Source of the DNA: an uncultured bacterium
GTDB taxonomy: Bacteria; Verrucomicrobiota; Lentisphaeria; Victivallales; UBA1829
Direction of reading: 5' to 3'
DNA: 64,000 nucleotides
NCBI GenBank assembly: GCA_902780135.1
Contig: CACZEK010000009.1
Location: 1-64,000, forward strand
Positions within the stretch are counted from its first letter, which is position 1, and the number at the start of each line of letters is the position of its first letter. Below the pieces are notes generated by a model. That model was not told the origin of the DNA, searched no databases, and saw nothing but the letters and a program-made list of their open reading frames with translations. Below are positions 25,069 to 36,241 of this stretch, in pieces. The position numbers and the translations under genes were made by a program.

Positions 25069-25509
25069 TCAGTGGATGCCGGTCGAACCGAATCCTCCGG
25101 CGTTCCGGTCGGTCGCGTTCAGCTCGACGGCGGGCGTCAGGACGACATCCGGGAGCGCGGCGATCACCATCTGGGCGATGCGGTCGCCGCGATGCACCGG
25201 GAATACGTTTTCCCCGGCGTTGAACAGGATCACGCAGACTTCGCCGCGGTATCCGGCGTCGATGGTGCCGGGCGTATTGAGCAGGGTCACGGCGTGTTTG
25301 AGCGCGAGTCCGCTGCGGGGACGAATCTGCGCCTCGTATCCGGCGGGCAGCTCCAGGAAAAGCCCGGTCGGGATGAGCGTGACCTTGCCCGGCGCGGCCT
25401 CGACGTCCACGCGGCTTTTCAGGTCCCAGGCGGCGTCGTCCTCGTGGGCTTTCTTCGGGGCGAGGTCTTCCGCGCCCTCCTGCATTTTGAATCGGACTGT
25501 GATCGGCAT
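25069..25509 (-). CDS. dut: dUTP diphosphatase
   Basis: A 146-residue trimeric dUTPase that hydrolyses dUTP to dUMP and pyrophosphate, keeping uracil out of DNA and feeding thymidylate synthesis. All five motifs are visible: DDAAWDL, PRSGLAL, TPGTIDAGYRGEV (catalytic Asp), RGDRIAQMV and the C-terminal RNAGGFGSTG. The start at 25509 follows GGAGG; the longer open frame upstream is not coding. It is the last gene of a minus-strand run clpC-oppC-dut, 26 bases after the permease. A uracil-DNA glycosylase is encoded in the same window at 54.5 kb. Confidence 0.95.
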   Translation of the reverse strand: MPITVRFKMQEGAEDLAPKKAHEDDAAWDLKSRVDVEAAPGKVTLIPTGLFLELPAGYEAQIRPRSGLALKHAVTLLNTPGTIDAGYRGEVCVILFNAGENVFPVHRGDRIAQMVIAALPDVVLTPAVELNATDRNAGGFGSTGIH

Positions 25510-25535
25510 GGGAAGCCTCCTTCCGGGTTGTTGGG

Positions 25536-26792
25536 TCAGCTCTTCAGGTCGATGGAACGGCGGATGCCGTCCGCGATGAAATTGAACGCGGTCACGCACA
25601 GGAAAATGGCGAGTCCGGGCCAAAGCATCAGGTTCCAGTAGCTCAGCGGATCGGCGAACGCCTGTTTCAGCAGCTCGCCCCAGCTGGCGGAGGGCGCCTG
25701 CACCCCGAATCCGAGGAAGCTCAGGCTGTTCTCCGCGAGGATCGCGCCCGCGATGCTGAACGCGAACGAGACGAAGATCGGGCCGGAGACGTTCGGCAGC
25801 AGATGCTTGAACAGGATGCTTCGCAGGGGCACGCCGAGGCTTTCGCAGCTCTGGATATACGCCATCTGGCGCGCCTTCAGCACCTCGCCGCGCACCAGGC
25901 GCGAGAGGCCGGGCCAGCCCGTCATCCCAAGTACGAAGATCACCAGCAGGATCGACTGGCGCGTGCCGTAGTCCAGCATGATCGCCATCAGAATCAGGAG
26001 CAGCAGAAACGTCGGGAAGCAGATCACGATCTCGACCAGACGCTGCACGATCAGGTCGACGCGGCCGCCCCGGTAGCCGGAAAAGAGCCCGATCATCGTG
26101 CCGAACACAAGCTCGATCGCGGTCGCGAGGAATCCGACCGCCAGCGACACGCGCGCCCCGTACATCATGCGCGCGAAGACGTCACGCCCCACGTTGTCCG
26201 TGCCGAACGGATGCTGTTTCGAGGGCATCGCGTAGGTGTCGGGGGACGTCTCGAACGGGCCGTACGGGACCGCCGCGAAATAATACTTCGACGCCGTGTC
26301 CTCGGCGGCGACTTTGCGCCAGTCGACCTGCGTCATCTGGGATTTCGAAACGCAGAACGGCACCGTGAGCAGGATCAGGACCACGGCGAGCGAGGACCAG
26401 AAGAGGCGTTTGCGTTTCCGGAAGCATCCGTACAGGATCAGCGCCGCCGGGATCGCGAGGAACAGCCAGTTGAACATCTTTTCCACGAAGACTTCCTGCG
26501 CGTCCGGGGCGAAGAAGTCGCGCAGCGCCGGACTTGAAAGTGAACCGTCCGCCGCCGCGATCAGCAGCGGCTTGCCGTTCACGAAGAGCGGCGCGGCGAC
26601 GGCGGAGAGGATCAGCAGGACGACGAAGACGAGGCCGCAGACGGCGGTCTTCTCGCGGAAGAACCTTCGGACCATGAGCTGGCCGGGCGTCAGGTACGCC
26701 GTGGAATCCGCCTCGTCGGCGGAGACGCGCGCCTGTTCCTGCGCCTGAACCTGCGCCTGTTCGTTCTGTTCAGCTGTGCCGTTCTGTTCCAT
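25536..26792 (-). CDS. OppC/DppC-type ABC transporter permease
   Basis: A 418-residue inner-membrane permease for oligopeptide- or oligosaccharide-type import. The core (about residues 190-410) is standard: HPFGTDNVGRDVFARMMYGARVSLAVGF, the EAA loop VRGEVLKARQMAYIQSCESLGVPLRSILFKHLLPN, and LSFLGFGVQAPSASWGELL. It differs from typical OppC by a Q/A/E-rich N-terminus (about 35 residues) and an extra pair of membrane helices (about 105-150) between the first helix and the core. No solute-binding protein or ATPase is adjacent; an OppB-type partner lies at 55.3 kb. It follows clpC by 18 bases. Confidence 0.9.
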   Translation of the reverse strand: MEQNGTAEQNEQAQVQAQEQARVSADEADSTAYLTPGQLMVRRFFREKTAVCGLVFVVLLILSAVAAPLFVNGKPLLIAAADGSLSSPALRDFFAPDAQEVFVEKMFNWLFLAIPAALILYGCFRKRKRLFWSSLAVVLILLTVPFCVSKSQMTQVDWRKVAAEDTASKYYFAAVPYGPFETSPDTYAMPSKQHPFGTDNVGRDVFARMMYGARVSLAVGFLATAIELVFGTMIGLFSGYRGGRVDLIVQRLVEIVICFPTFLLLLILMAIMLDYGTRQSILLVIFVLGMTGWPGLSRLVRGEVLKARQMAYIQSCESLGVPLRSILFKHLLPNVSGPIFVSFAFSIAGAILAENSLSFLGFGVQAPSASWGELLKQAFADPLSYWNLMLWPGLAIFLCVTAFNFIADGIRRSIDLKS

Positions 26793-26810
26793 CGCGGTTT
26801 TCCGTTCAGA

Positions 26811-29339
<2,529 letters not shown>

Positions 29340-29389
29340 GGCGTTTTTTTCCTGCGAATACCTGATTCCGTATCTTTTTTAGAAAATTC

Positions 29390-29409
29390 GGGACGCGTCG
29401 CCGCGTCCC
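29390..29409 (-). terminator. Hairpin between the membrane protein gene and clpC
   Basis: A perfect 8-bp GGGACGCG/CGCGTCCC stem with a TCGC loop. On minus it is followed only by GAATTTTC, so termination would be partial. Confidence 0.4.
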
Positions 29410-29550
29410 GGTCCGTCCCCTTTTTCCCGCCCGCCGAATCCGGGCGGCGCGGCGCAAACGGGAGGCGGAAAAAACACCGTGCGGCGGCTCTTTCCCCTGT
29501 TCGCACACGCGCCATTCGCGCCGGCGCGGGATGTCCGGGACGAGGGAAAC

Positions 29551-30399
29551 TCACTTCGTGATGAAGTAGTTCGGATTCTCTCCGATGTATTCCGAAAGCG
29601 TGTCCCCGTTGATGAAGAAGTAGAAGAGGTCAAACGCCTCGGAAAGGTCCTTCGGCGCAGAGTTTTTCTGCATGTCGAACGTGGACCCGGCGTCGCTGAT
29701 GTAGTCGATGATGGCGCACACGCGGCTCTTCTTCAGCATGTCCTGCTCGACGTAGGGAAGCCCGATGTCGCACATGAGGAGCATGTTGTTCTTGCCCGTG
29801 GAGGTGTTCTTCTTCGTGAGGAACGTGATCTTCTTGAGGTCGGAGACCGAGCTGGGCAGCCCGACGAAATTGACGACGATGTCGACCTTGTCGTAGACCT
29901 GGTCGAGCTTTTTCTTCATGATGGCGGCGTCCGTGGGATCCTCCATCCTTTCCTCGCCGGTCTTCTTGTCGGTGCCCATTTCCCCGACGGTCAGGACTTC
30001 CGTCCAGGTCGCGCCCTTTTCCTCAAGGCGCTTCTGGATCTCTTCCATCACGCGGTAGTTGTCCGACGAGCTGTCGTTGTTGGAGGTCTCGTCGATCAGG
30101 AACGCGACCGTGGCGCCGTTCTCCTGGAAACGCTCCGCGATATAGGACGCGGCCCTCTCCGCCTTCGCGCACTGGAAGATGCGGGCGTTTTTCGCAAGAC
30201 GGGCATCCTCGGATTTTTCGGGGGACACGCAGAATCTGCCGACCACGCCGCCGATCACCATCGCCACGCCGACGAACATGACGATACGGGCATTGGACTT
30301 CGTGTTCTGGTTCTTGATGCCCCAGACCATAACGATAAATCCGACCACCATCACGATGTAGACGGCCAGAATGGGGAGTTCGACGTTTGCGAAAATCAT
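29551..30399 (-). CDS. Membrane protein with a periplasmic-binding-like soluble part, unknown function
   Basis: A 282-residue protein not recognised. Two N-terminal membrane helices (about residues 8-28 and 38-58, IVMVVGFIVMVWGI and IVMFVGVAMVIGGVVG) precede a soluble domain of about 210 residues with alternating alpha/beta words (ATVAFLIDETSNND, KVDIVVNFVGLPSSVSDLKK, MLLMCDIGLPYVEQD), reminiscent of a Rossmann- or binding-protein-like fold. It starts with a good AAGGAG and its own promoter. The function is unknown. Confidence 0.65.
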   Translation of the reverse strand: MIFANVELPILAVYIVMVVGFIVMVWGIKNQNTKSNARIVMFVGVAMVIGGVVGRFCVSPEKSEDARLAKNARIFQCAKAERAASYIAERFQENGATVAFLIDETSNNDSSSDNYRVMEEIQKRLEEKGATWTEVLTVGEMGTDKKTGEERMEDPTDAAIMKKKLDQVYDKVDIVVNFVGLPSSVSDLKKITFLTKKNTSTGKNNMLLMCDIGLPYVEQDMLKKSRVCAIIDYISDAGSTFDMQKNSAPKDLSEAFDLFYFFINGDTLSEYIGENPNYFITK

Positions 30400-30697
30400 A
30401 TTGCTTGACTCCTTATGAGCTGGTTTCAGCGCGCGGGCGAACGCGCGCCGTATTTTTTTGAAAAAAGACTATACAAGAGCAATATATCATACTTTTGGCC
30501 GCTTTCAACCTTTTTTCCCTTTTTTCTCGGCAAAAAAGCCGTTTGTCCAGCCGGGAAAGGCGGCAGGCGTCCCCCTCCGGCAAAAAAGATTTTCCGGCGG
30601 AAACGCGGCAGGGACAGGAGATGACCCGTATTCGCCCGCCGCCGGGATCGTTTCTCTCCGGGGAGAGCGAGGGGGACGAAAGGCAGGCAAGAAAGAA
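30400..30697. other. Intergenic stretch with a promoter and T-rich segments
   Basis: This 298-base gap holds the promoter at 30481-30508. No gene and no strong intrinsic terminator for the kinase operon were seen in the rest, though T-rich and GGCGG/CCGCC words occur. Confidence 0.5.
30481..30508 (-). promoter_or_regulatory. Promoter of the 29551-30399 gene
   Basis: On the minus strand TTGAAA (30503-30508), a 16-base spacer and TATATT (30481-30486). Confidence 0.7.
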
Positions 30698-31777
30698 TCA
30701 GCGGGCGAGTTTTTCGAGGGACCGGGCGAGGGCGATCTGGGTGCGCGCGCGGTCGAGGTTGTGGCCGGGGCGCGCCGTCTTGAAATACCGGTCGCCGTCG
30801 AGGTAGTCGGAGAGGAACCGCACGGCGAGCTCGAACGTGATGACGGCGCCGGCGACGGGCATGAGCTTGATCTCCTGATCGGTGAGGTAGCCGTCGAACC
30901 CCGCCAGGAAGCCTTCGGCGCAGGCGTCGTACATGTCGCGGCGGGCTTCCAGTTTTTCGAGTTTCCCGGCGTCCTCGCGGGCGGGATTCGCCGCTACGCG
31001 CACGAGGTCGCCGAAGTCGTACAGCGCGAGTCCGGGCATCACGGTGTCGAGGTCGACCACGCAGACCGCCTCGCCCGTGGCGGTGTCCAGCATCACGTTG
31101 TTGATCTTCGTGTCGTTGTGGGTGATGCGCTCCGGGATCAGCCCGGCGGCGAACGCGTCCGTGACGAGCGGCGCGAGGTGGCGCATGGCGTTGAGTTCGG
31201 CGAGTTCCCGCGCGGCGGAGGCGGCGCGCCCGAGGCGGTCCTCCGATGCGATAACGTCCAGCGCGCGCAGACGCGCCGGGGTGTCGTGGAACGCCGGAAT
31301 GGTCTCCTGAAGGCGCGGCGGGGGCAGGTCGGAGAGGTCGCGGGCGAACCGGGCGAACGCGAACGACGCGGTCCGCGCCTGGGCGGGCTCCCGCACGGCG
31401 TCGACCGTATGCGCGCCTTCGACCATGCGGTAGCACCGCCAGCACGCGCCGGATTCGTCGAACGTGCACGGCTTCGCGTCCTTCGTCGGGACCACGGTCA
31501 GCACGCGCCGCCCGGCGTCCGGCAGGATCGCATATTTCTCCCTCAGATGCCGCGTCACGCGCACGATGTTGTCCATCACGGCGAGCGGGTCCGGGAAGAC
31601 GTGGGGATTGATGCGCTGGAGGACGAACCGCACGTACGCGTCGGACGCGGGCTTCTCGACCGTCAGCGCGAAGGTGTCGTTGATATGCCCGCTGCCGAAC
31701 GCCGCCGCGGAAACGACGCGTCCGCCGAGCTCGAAACGAGCGGCGGATTCCAGCGCGGCGCGGTCGGAAACGGGCAT
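30698..31777 (-). CDS. NahK-like N-acetylhexosamine 1-kinase (APH-fold phosphotransferase)
   Basis: A 359-residue protein of the aminoglycoside-phosphotransferase fold, closest by eye to the N-acetylhexosamine kinase (NahK) group. It has GHINDTFALTV near the start, THNDTKINNVMLD (catalytic loop, about residue 235) and VVDLDTVMPGLALYDFGDLVR (metal-binding DxD region). It would phosphorylate C1 of GlcNAc, GalNAc or a related sugar. It lies 25 bases after a sugar-nucleotidyltransferase and downstream of a ROK kinase, so the three form a sugar-activation operon. Homologues are often labelled mucin desulfatase, which is a mislabel for this fold. Confidence 0.82.
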   Translation of the reverse strand: MPVSDRAALESAARFELGGRVVSAAAFGSGHINDTFALTVEKPASDAYVRFVLQRINPHVFPDPLAVMDNIVRVTRHLREKYAILPDAGRRVLTVVPTKDAKPCTFDESGACWRCYRMVEGAHTVDAVREPAQARTASFAFARFARDLSDLPPPRLQETIPAFHDTPARLRALDVIASEDRLGRAASAARELAELNAMRHLAPLVTDAFAAGLIPERITHNDTKINNVMLDTATGEAVCVVDLDTVMPGLALYDFGDLVRVAANPAREDAGKLEKLEARRDMYDACAEGFLAGFDGYLTDQEIKLMPVAGAVITFELAVRFLSDYLDGDRYFKTARPGHNLDRARTQIALARSLEKLAR

Positions 31778-31802
31778 GAGGTTTTCTCCGGCAGAAACGG
31801 GC

Positions 31803-32711
31803 TCAGGCGAGCAGAGGCGAAGGATACACGCCGGATTCGACCAGCGCGGCGATGCCCGCCTGCACGCGCGGCTTGTCCTCGCGGTAGGTCACGCCCAGCC
31901 AGGAATCCTGACTTTCGAGGATGCCGACGGATGCGCGCCCCGCTTCGATCATGGAGGCGACGGCGGCGGGGAGATAGAACTCGGATTTGAGTTCGTTTCC
32001 GTGTTCGCGCAGGAAGTCCTCGAAGAGCCCGCGCAGGCCGTCGAACAGCGACGGCATAAAGCCCCAGAAGTTCATGGAGACGATCTCGCCGCCGGTGAAC
32101 GCGAGCTTCGCGCCGTTTTCATCGACCGCGACCGCGCCGTCCGCTCCGTCCGGCTCGATCTTCGTGCGCTCGGCAACTTCCTTCAGCGTGCCGTCCGGGT
32201 TCGCCGTGCAGACGCCGCGCGAGACGGAGCCGAACTTGGAAAGGGTGTTGCGGAGCGGGTAACCGACCATGAAATGACGTCCAGGATCGGCGTTTTCCGC
32301 CAGCGCCTTCCCGAGCTGAACGAATCCGCTGCGCCCGTAGAAGTCGTCCGCATTGATGGCGGCGAACGGCCCGGCGATCTTGTCGGCGGCGCAGAGCACG
32401 GCGTGCCCGGTGCCCCACGGTTTCTGCCTGCCTTCGGGGACGCCGTGCCCGGCGGGCAGGGCGTTCAGCTCCTGGAACGCGTATTCCACGGCGATGCGCT
32501 TTTCCCACTTCGCGCCGACCGCCTCGCGGAACGCCTGTTCGATGTCGCGCCGGATCACGAACACGACCTTGTTGAACCCGCCCTGCATGGCGTCGTGGAT
32601 GGAATAATCGAGGATGATCTCGCCGTTCGGGCCGACCGGGTCGATCTGCTTGAGCCCGCCGTAGCGGCTCCCCATTCCGGCGGCAAGCACCATCAGCGTC
32701 ATTTCTTTCAT
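31803..32711 (-). CDS. Sugar-1-phosphate nucleotidyltransferase
   Basis: A 302-residue nucleotidyltransferase: the N-terminal VLAAGMGSRYGGLKQIDPVG is the NTP-binding loop, and NADDFYGRSGFVQL carries the metal-binding aspartate. It would join NTP and a sugar-1-phosphate to make NDP-sugar. The GxGxR motif is varied (GMGSRYGG), as in the branch usually found next to NahK-like kinases. The substrate is inferred to be the product of the kinase at 30698. The start at 32711 follows AGGAGTCCGAAAC. The protein is compact and lacks a left-handed beta-helix domain. Confidence 0.85.
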   Translation of the reverse strand: MKEMTLMVLAAGMGSRYGGLKQIDPVGPNGEIILDYSIHDAMQGGFNKVVFVIRRDIEQAFREAVGAKWEKRIAVEYAFQELNALPAGHGVPEGRQKPWGTGHAVLCAADKIAGPFAAINADDFYGRSGFVQLGKALAENADPGRHFMVGYPLRNTLSKFGSVSRGVCTANPDGTLKEVAERTKIEPDGADGAVAVDENGAKLAFTGGEIVSMNFWGFMPSLFDGLRGLFEDFLREHGNELKSEFYLPAAVASMIEAGRASVGILESQDSWLGVTYREDKPRVQAGIAALVESGVYPSPLLA

Positions 32712-32757
32712 GTTTCGGACTCCTGTTTATGTGAGGTTGATTTTTATTGAGTCAAGT

Positions 32758-34167
32758 TCAGATTTCCGGGAGCGTGGCGGCCGCGACCGCCTGCCCGTGC
32801 CGCCGCATGGAGTCGTCCGGCACGGAGACTCTCGTTTCCAGTTCGGGGAAGACGTCGGCAAGGATGCGATTCGCCTCGCGGCAGATCAGGTCGCCGCCGG
32901 CGCCGCTGGTCACGCGGCCCATGATGACGGCGGTCCCGATGACCGGGTAGAATTCGCGGAAGCCCGCGACCGTGTACCCGAACGCCGTCCCGATGCTGCG
33001 GAAGACGTTCAGCGCGCGTTCGTCGCCCTGTTCCGCGAGCGCCTGGATCTCCAGCAGGATCTGAGGCAGCGGCATGTCCGGGGCAAAAGCCAGCCCGGCG
33101 GCGGCCGCCAGACGCGCCGCGCCCTGCTGGGAGAAATAGTTCACGCCGCATCCATGGTCGCCGCTCCATTCGTCGCGCGGAGCGGACGCGGACTCGTCCA
33201 CAGGCACGAACGCCAGCTCGTTGAGGCGGCCCGTGATGCAGCCCGCGCCGTTCACATACCCGCCCGCCATGCTGCTGCCGAACGACACCCCGAGGATGCC
33301 GTTGCGGCCGAGCTGGACCGAGGCGGCGAGCGCGGCGGCCTCCCCGTCGTTCACGACCGCGAACGGCACGCCGTGCCAGTCCTCACGGACGAACTCGAAA
33401 ACGGGCGCGGCGTCCTGTTCGAACCGGTCCGCGGGGACGCTGCGGAAAAGCGACGCCATGCGCACGCGGTTGTTGATGTACACGCCGGCTGCGCTGCCGC
33501 CGATGGCGTCGACGCGCGGCAGATGGGCGGCGGCACGGCGGATGGAGTCGTTGATGCCCGCGCGGTGCCAGGCGGGATCGGGCTGTCTGGATGGATCCCA
33601 CGCGACTTCTTCGGAAAAAACGACCTTGCCGTCCTGCACGGCGGCGCATTTGCGGTCGCTCGCGCCGAGGTCGAACCCCACGCGGCAGCCGTCGAAATGC
33701 CGTCCCATGCCGTTCTGCGGCTCGCATGCCGCCGGGGCGTCTTCGTACGGGACGGACTCCACGGCGAGCGGCGTTTCGTATATTTTCGTCATGGCGGCAT
33801 AGTCGAACGCGCGTTCGCCGTCCGGCGCATAGGTCTTCGCAAGCTCAACCGCGATCTCATCCGGGCTCGCGACAATGATCCGGCTGCCACCGGCGATCCA
33901 CAGCAGGCTTTTCACGAGGCGTTCCGCATGGCGCACGTTCGCCGCGGACTCCGCCGCATCCGGGCTGCCGTATACGACGGTCTCCGCCGAAACGACCTGC
34001 CCGGACGGCGTCGCGACGGCGAGCTTCAGCGGCGCGGCGCGGCCCGACGCCCGGACGGCGTCGCGGAAGAAACGGCGCTCCAGCGCCGCCGGACGGAATC
34101 CGGGCTCGAGACAAGGAAGCGGAAAACCGCCTTTTCCTCCGCCGTACGGCGTTTCCTGTTTTGCCAT
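32758..34167 (-). CDS. ROK-family kinase-like protein
   Basis: A 469-residue protein, longer than usual ROK kinases (about 300) because of an N-terminal extension of about 165 residues rich in Ala/Pro/Arg words. The ATPase core shows GRHFDGCRVGFDLGASDRK (phosphate 1), AVVNDGEAAALAAS (nucleotide and sugar region) and GVSFGSSMAGGYVNGAG. The CGxC zinc motif typical of ROK proteins was not seen. The start at 34167 (MAKQETPYG) is preferred to 34185 because AGAGGT lies right upstream. It heads the sugar-activation operon; the sugar is unknown. Confidence 0.75.
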   Translation of the reverse strand: MAKQETPYGGGKGGFPLPCLEPGFRPAALERRFFRDAVRASGRAAPLKLAVATPSGQVVSAETVVYGSPDAAESAANVRHAERLVKSLLWIAGGSRIIVASPDEIAVELAKTYAPDGERAFDYAAMTKIYETPLAVESVPYEDAPAACEPQNGMGRHFDGCRVGFDLGASDRKCAAVQDGKVVFSEEVAWDPSRQPDPAWHRAGINDSIRRAAAHLPRVDAIGGSAAGVYINNRVRMASLFRSVPADRFEQDAAPVFEFVREDWHGVPFAVVNDGEAAALAASVQLGRNGILGVSFGSSMAGGYVNGAGCITGRLNELAFVPVDESASAPRDEWSGDHGCGVNYFSQQGAARLAAAAGLAFAPDMPLPQILLEIQALAEQGDERALNVFRSIGTAFGYTVAGFREFYPVIGTAVIMGRVTSGAGGDLICREANRILADVFPELETRVSVPDDSMRRHGQAVAAATLPEI

Positions 34168-34203
34168 GCTGACCTCTTTTCCCATTATTTACAATACAGA
34201 AAT

Positions 34204-34232
34204 ACAATACACGCGCGTCCCGGTTTTTTCAA
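34204..34232 (-). promoter_or_regulatory. Promoter of the sugar-activation operon
   Basis: On the minus strand TTGAAA (34227-34232), a 17-base spacer and TATTGT (34204-34209). The expected start leaves a leader of about 30 bases before the ATG at 34167, which supports that start codon. Confidence 0.65.
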
Positions 34233-34240
34233 GCATCGTT

Positions 34241-34268
34241 TTGAATTTCCACGGGATGATGCTATATT
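34241..34268 (+). promoter_or_regulatory. Promoter of the DUF362 gene
   Basis: TTGAAT (34241-34246), a 16-base spacer and TATATT (34263-34268). It is divergent from the sugar operon promoter; the two -35 boxes are only 8 bases apart. Confidence 0.65.
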
Positions 34269-34309
34269 AAGATTTTCCGGAAAAGCACGCAAAACCAGGA
34301 ATCCATCCC

Positions 34310-35545
34310 ATGGCAGAAGAACCGACAACATCCGGCGCGCCGCATTCTACCGCCGACCGGCGGGAAAAGATACGGCTGGCGTTCGCGCCCTGCGCCGACT
34401 ACACGCCGCAGGCTCTGCGCCCCGCGCTGGAACACGTCCTGCAGCCGCAGATCGAAGCGGCGGGCGGCGTCTCCGGCAAGTCCGTGATGCTGAAGCCCAA
34501 TCTGCTGGCGTGGCGGCGGGACAACGACCCGCAGGCGGTAAACCCGCGGTTCATCGTCGAGACGGCGAAGGTCTTCCTGGACGCCGGGGCGTCGCGGGTC
34601 GCCATTTTGGAGAATCCCGCCGTTCAGACCGCGCCGCAGGTGCTCCGCGCCATGGGGATCGCCGACGAGCTGAAGGCGCTCGGCGTCGCGTCCGCCAATT
34701 TCACGGACTACCGGAAACAGCCCCCGCTGGACGCCGTCTGCTTCCGCAATCTGGAGATCGCCAACGAGTTCCGCGAATACGATTTCGTCGCCGACCTCGC
34801 GAAAGCCAAGACGCACGGCATGATGACCCTCACCTTCTGCGTCAAAAACCTCTTCGGGCTCGTCAACGGCGGCGACCGCCTCGCCTGGCACCTCGCCGTC
34901 GGGCGCGACTACGACAAGTTCGCCGACATGCTGCTCGACCTCTATCTCGTCGTGCGCCCGGCGTTCAACCTGCTCGACGCCGTCACCTGCATGGAGGGCA
35001 ACGGACCCGGCGCGGGGACTCCGGCGGACCGGCATTTCGTCGCGGGCGGCACGGACGCGCTCGCGCTCGACGCCGTCGCGGCGCGGGTCCTCGGCGTCGA
35101 TCCCGACACTCTGCACATCGTCAAACGCGCAAAGGCGCGCGGTCTGTTCCCCGCGCCGGAAACGGTCGGGAATCCCGGCCCGCTGCCCGTCTGCGAACCG
35201 CTGGCGCTCCCGGACCGCCCCGTCATGGACATGGCGCAGATGCACCTCGGCGTCGGCATCCCGAAATGGGCGCAGAAGCCGCTCTACAGGCTGATGGTCG
35301 TGAATCCGAGGCTCGACCCGTCGAAATGCGTCGGGTGCGGCGTCTGCGTGAAGATGTGCCCGCCGAAGTCGCTGAAGCTTTCCGGCGGGAAACCCGCCTT
35401 CGACCTCCCGCACTGCATCCGGTGTTTCTGCTGCCAGGAACACTGCCCGAAAGGCGCGATCGAACCGCGGATGACGCGGACGATGCGGTTCGTGAAGGCG
35501 GTCGACCGTCTGTTCCGCGGGGGCCGGGCGGCAAAAAGCAAATAA
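34310..35545 (+). CDS. DUF362 protein with 2[4Fe-4S] ferredoxin domain
   Basis: A 411-residue protein. Residues about 20-330 are the DUF362 domain (SGKSVMLKPNLLAWRRDNDP, DLAKAKTHGMMTLTFCVKNL, DAVTCMEGNGPGAGTPADRH). Residues 335-385 hold two [4Fe-4S] binding motifs, CVGCGVCVKMCP and CIRCFCCQEHCP. DUF362 proteins are common iron-sulfur proteins of uncertain role, suspected in electron transfer. It has its own promoter, divergent from the ROK operon. No redox enzyme sits next to it. The ribosomal operon starts 350 bases downstream. Confidence 0.85.
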   Translation: MAEEPTTSGAPHSTADRREKIRLAFAPCADYTPQALRPALEHVLQPQIEAAGGVSGKSVMLKPNLLAWRRDNDPQAVNPRFIVETAKVFLDAGASRVAILENPAVQTAPQVLRAMGIADELKALGVASANFTDYRKQPPLDAVCFRNLEIANEFREYDFVADLAKAKTHGMMTLTFCVKNLFGLVNGGDRLAWHLAVGRDYDKFADMLLDLYLVVRPAFNLLDAVTCMEGNGPGAGTPADRHFVAGGTDALALDAVAARVLGVDPDTLHIVKRAKARGLFPAPETVGNPGPLPVCEPLALPDRPVMDMAQMHLGVGIPKWAQKPLYRLMVVNPRLDPSKCVGCGVCVKMCPPKSLKLSGGKPAFDLPHCIRCFCCQEHCPKGAIEPRMTRTMRFVKAVDRLFRGGRAAKSK

Positions 35546-35626
35546 AACAGGAATGACGCATTTTTATTTTTTTCCGTCCCGGAGCGAAAAAAATCAAAAA
35601 AAATTGCGATTTTTTCGGAAACGGAC

Positions 35627-35655
35627 TGGAAAAAGACGGAATGAGAAGGTATATT
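35627..35655 (+). promoter_or_regulatory. Promoter of the rplV ribosomal operon
   Basis: TGGAAA (35627-35632), a 17-base spacer and TATATT (35650-35655), about 240 bases before rplV. The A/T-rich bases just upstream could act as an UP-like element. Confidence 0.55.
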
Positions 35656-35659
35656 ATTA

Positions 35660-35894
35660 ACTCTGTTTGCCGCGGAAAAGGCGGCGGCAGCCCAATTTGC
35701 TGTTCTATGCGATCCTTGCCCGGGGACACTCAGCCAAGCTGAAAATGCCCGGTATCAGACGCGGCGGACGGCGAGCTCCATTGGAAACCCGTTCCGGGTC
35801 TTGCGGTGCATTGTGCCGCGGGGTCCGGGATGCTCAAATACATACAATTCGCTCTATCTTCAACCCAAAACCATAACAACAAAGCGAGAACAAC
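35660..35894 (+). promoter_or_regulatory. Long leader of the rplV operon, possible autoregulatory RNA
   Basis: About 235 untranslated bases precede rplV. A nested hairpin is visible: CCGGG (35720-35724) pairs with CCCGG (35748-35752), and inside it TCAGC (35730-35734) pairs with GCTGA (35738-35742) over a CAA loop. A second GC-rich hairpin lies at about 35803-35819. Ribosomal operon leaders often bind one of their own proteins; that it happens here is inference. Confidence 0.4.
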
Positions 35895-36224
35895 ATGGAA
35901 GTTCGGGCAGTAACAAGGTATGTCCGCATTGCTCCGTCCAAGGGTATGGATTTCTCCCGGGTCATCCAGGGAAAGCCCTACGCCGAGGCGCTTGCGATCG
36001 CGGAACTTTCCCCGAGAAAGGCCGCCAAGCTGTTCGCCAAGACGCTCAAGTGCGCCAAGGCGGCCGCAGCCGAAAGCGGAATGAACGAAGCGTCCCTGAT
36101 GGTCAAAACCGCAGTCGCGGACCCCGGTCCGATGCTGAAGCGGTTCCGTCCGAAGGCACGCGGCATGGCGGGCAGAATCCGCAAACGCATGAGCCACTTC
36201 ACGGTGGTTCTTACCGACGACTGA
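35895..36224 (+). CDS. rplV: 50S ribosomal protein L22
   Basis: A 109-residue protein lining the exit tunnel of the large subunit. It reads AVTRYVRIAPSKGMDFSRVI, RKAAKLFAKTLKCAKAAAAE and KRFRPKARGMAGRIRKRMSH, the L22 core and C-terminal loop. It is the first gene of this operon, whereas in most bacteria five to six genes (rpsJ to rpsS) come before it. Confidence 0.97.
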   Translation: MEVRAVTRYVRIAPSKGMDFSRVIQGKPYAEALAIAELSPRKAAKLFAKTLKCAKAAAAESGMNEASLMVKTAVADPGPMLKRFRPKARGMAGRIRKRMSHFTVVLTDD

Positions 36225-36241
36225 GATGAAAGGAAGTCACA

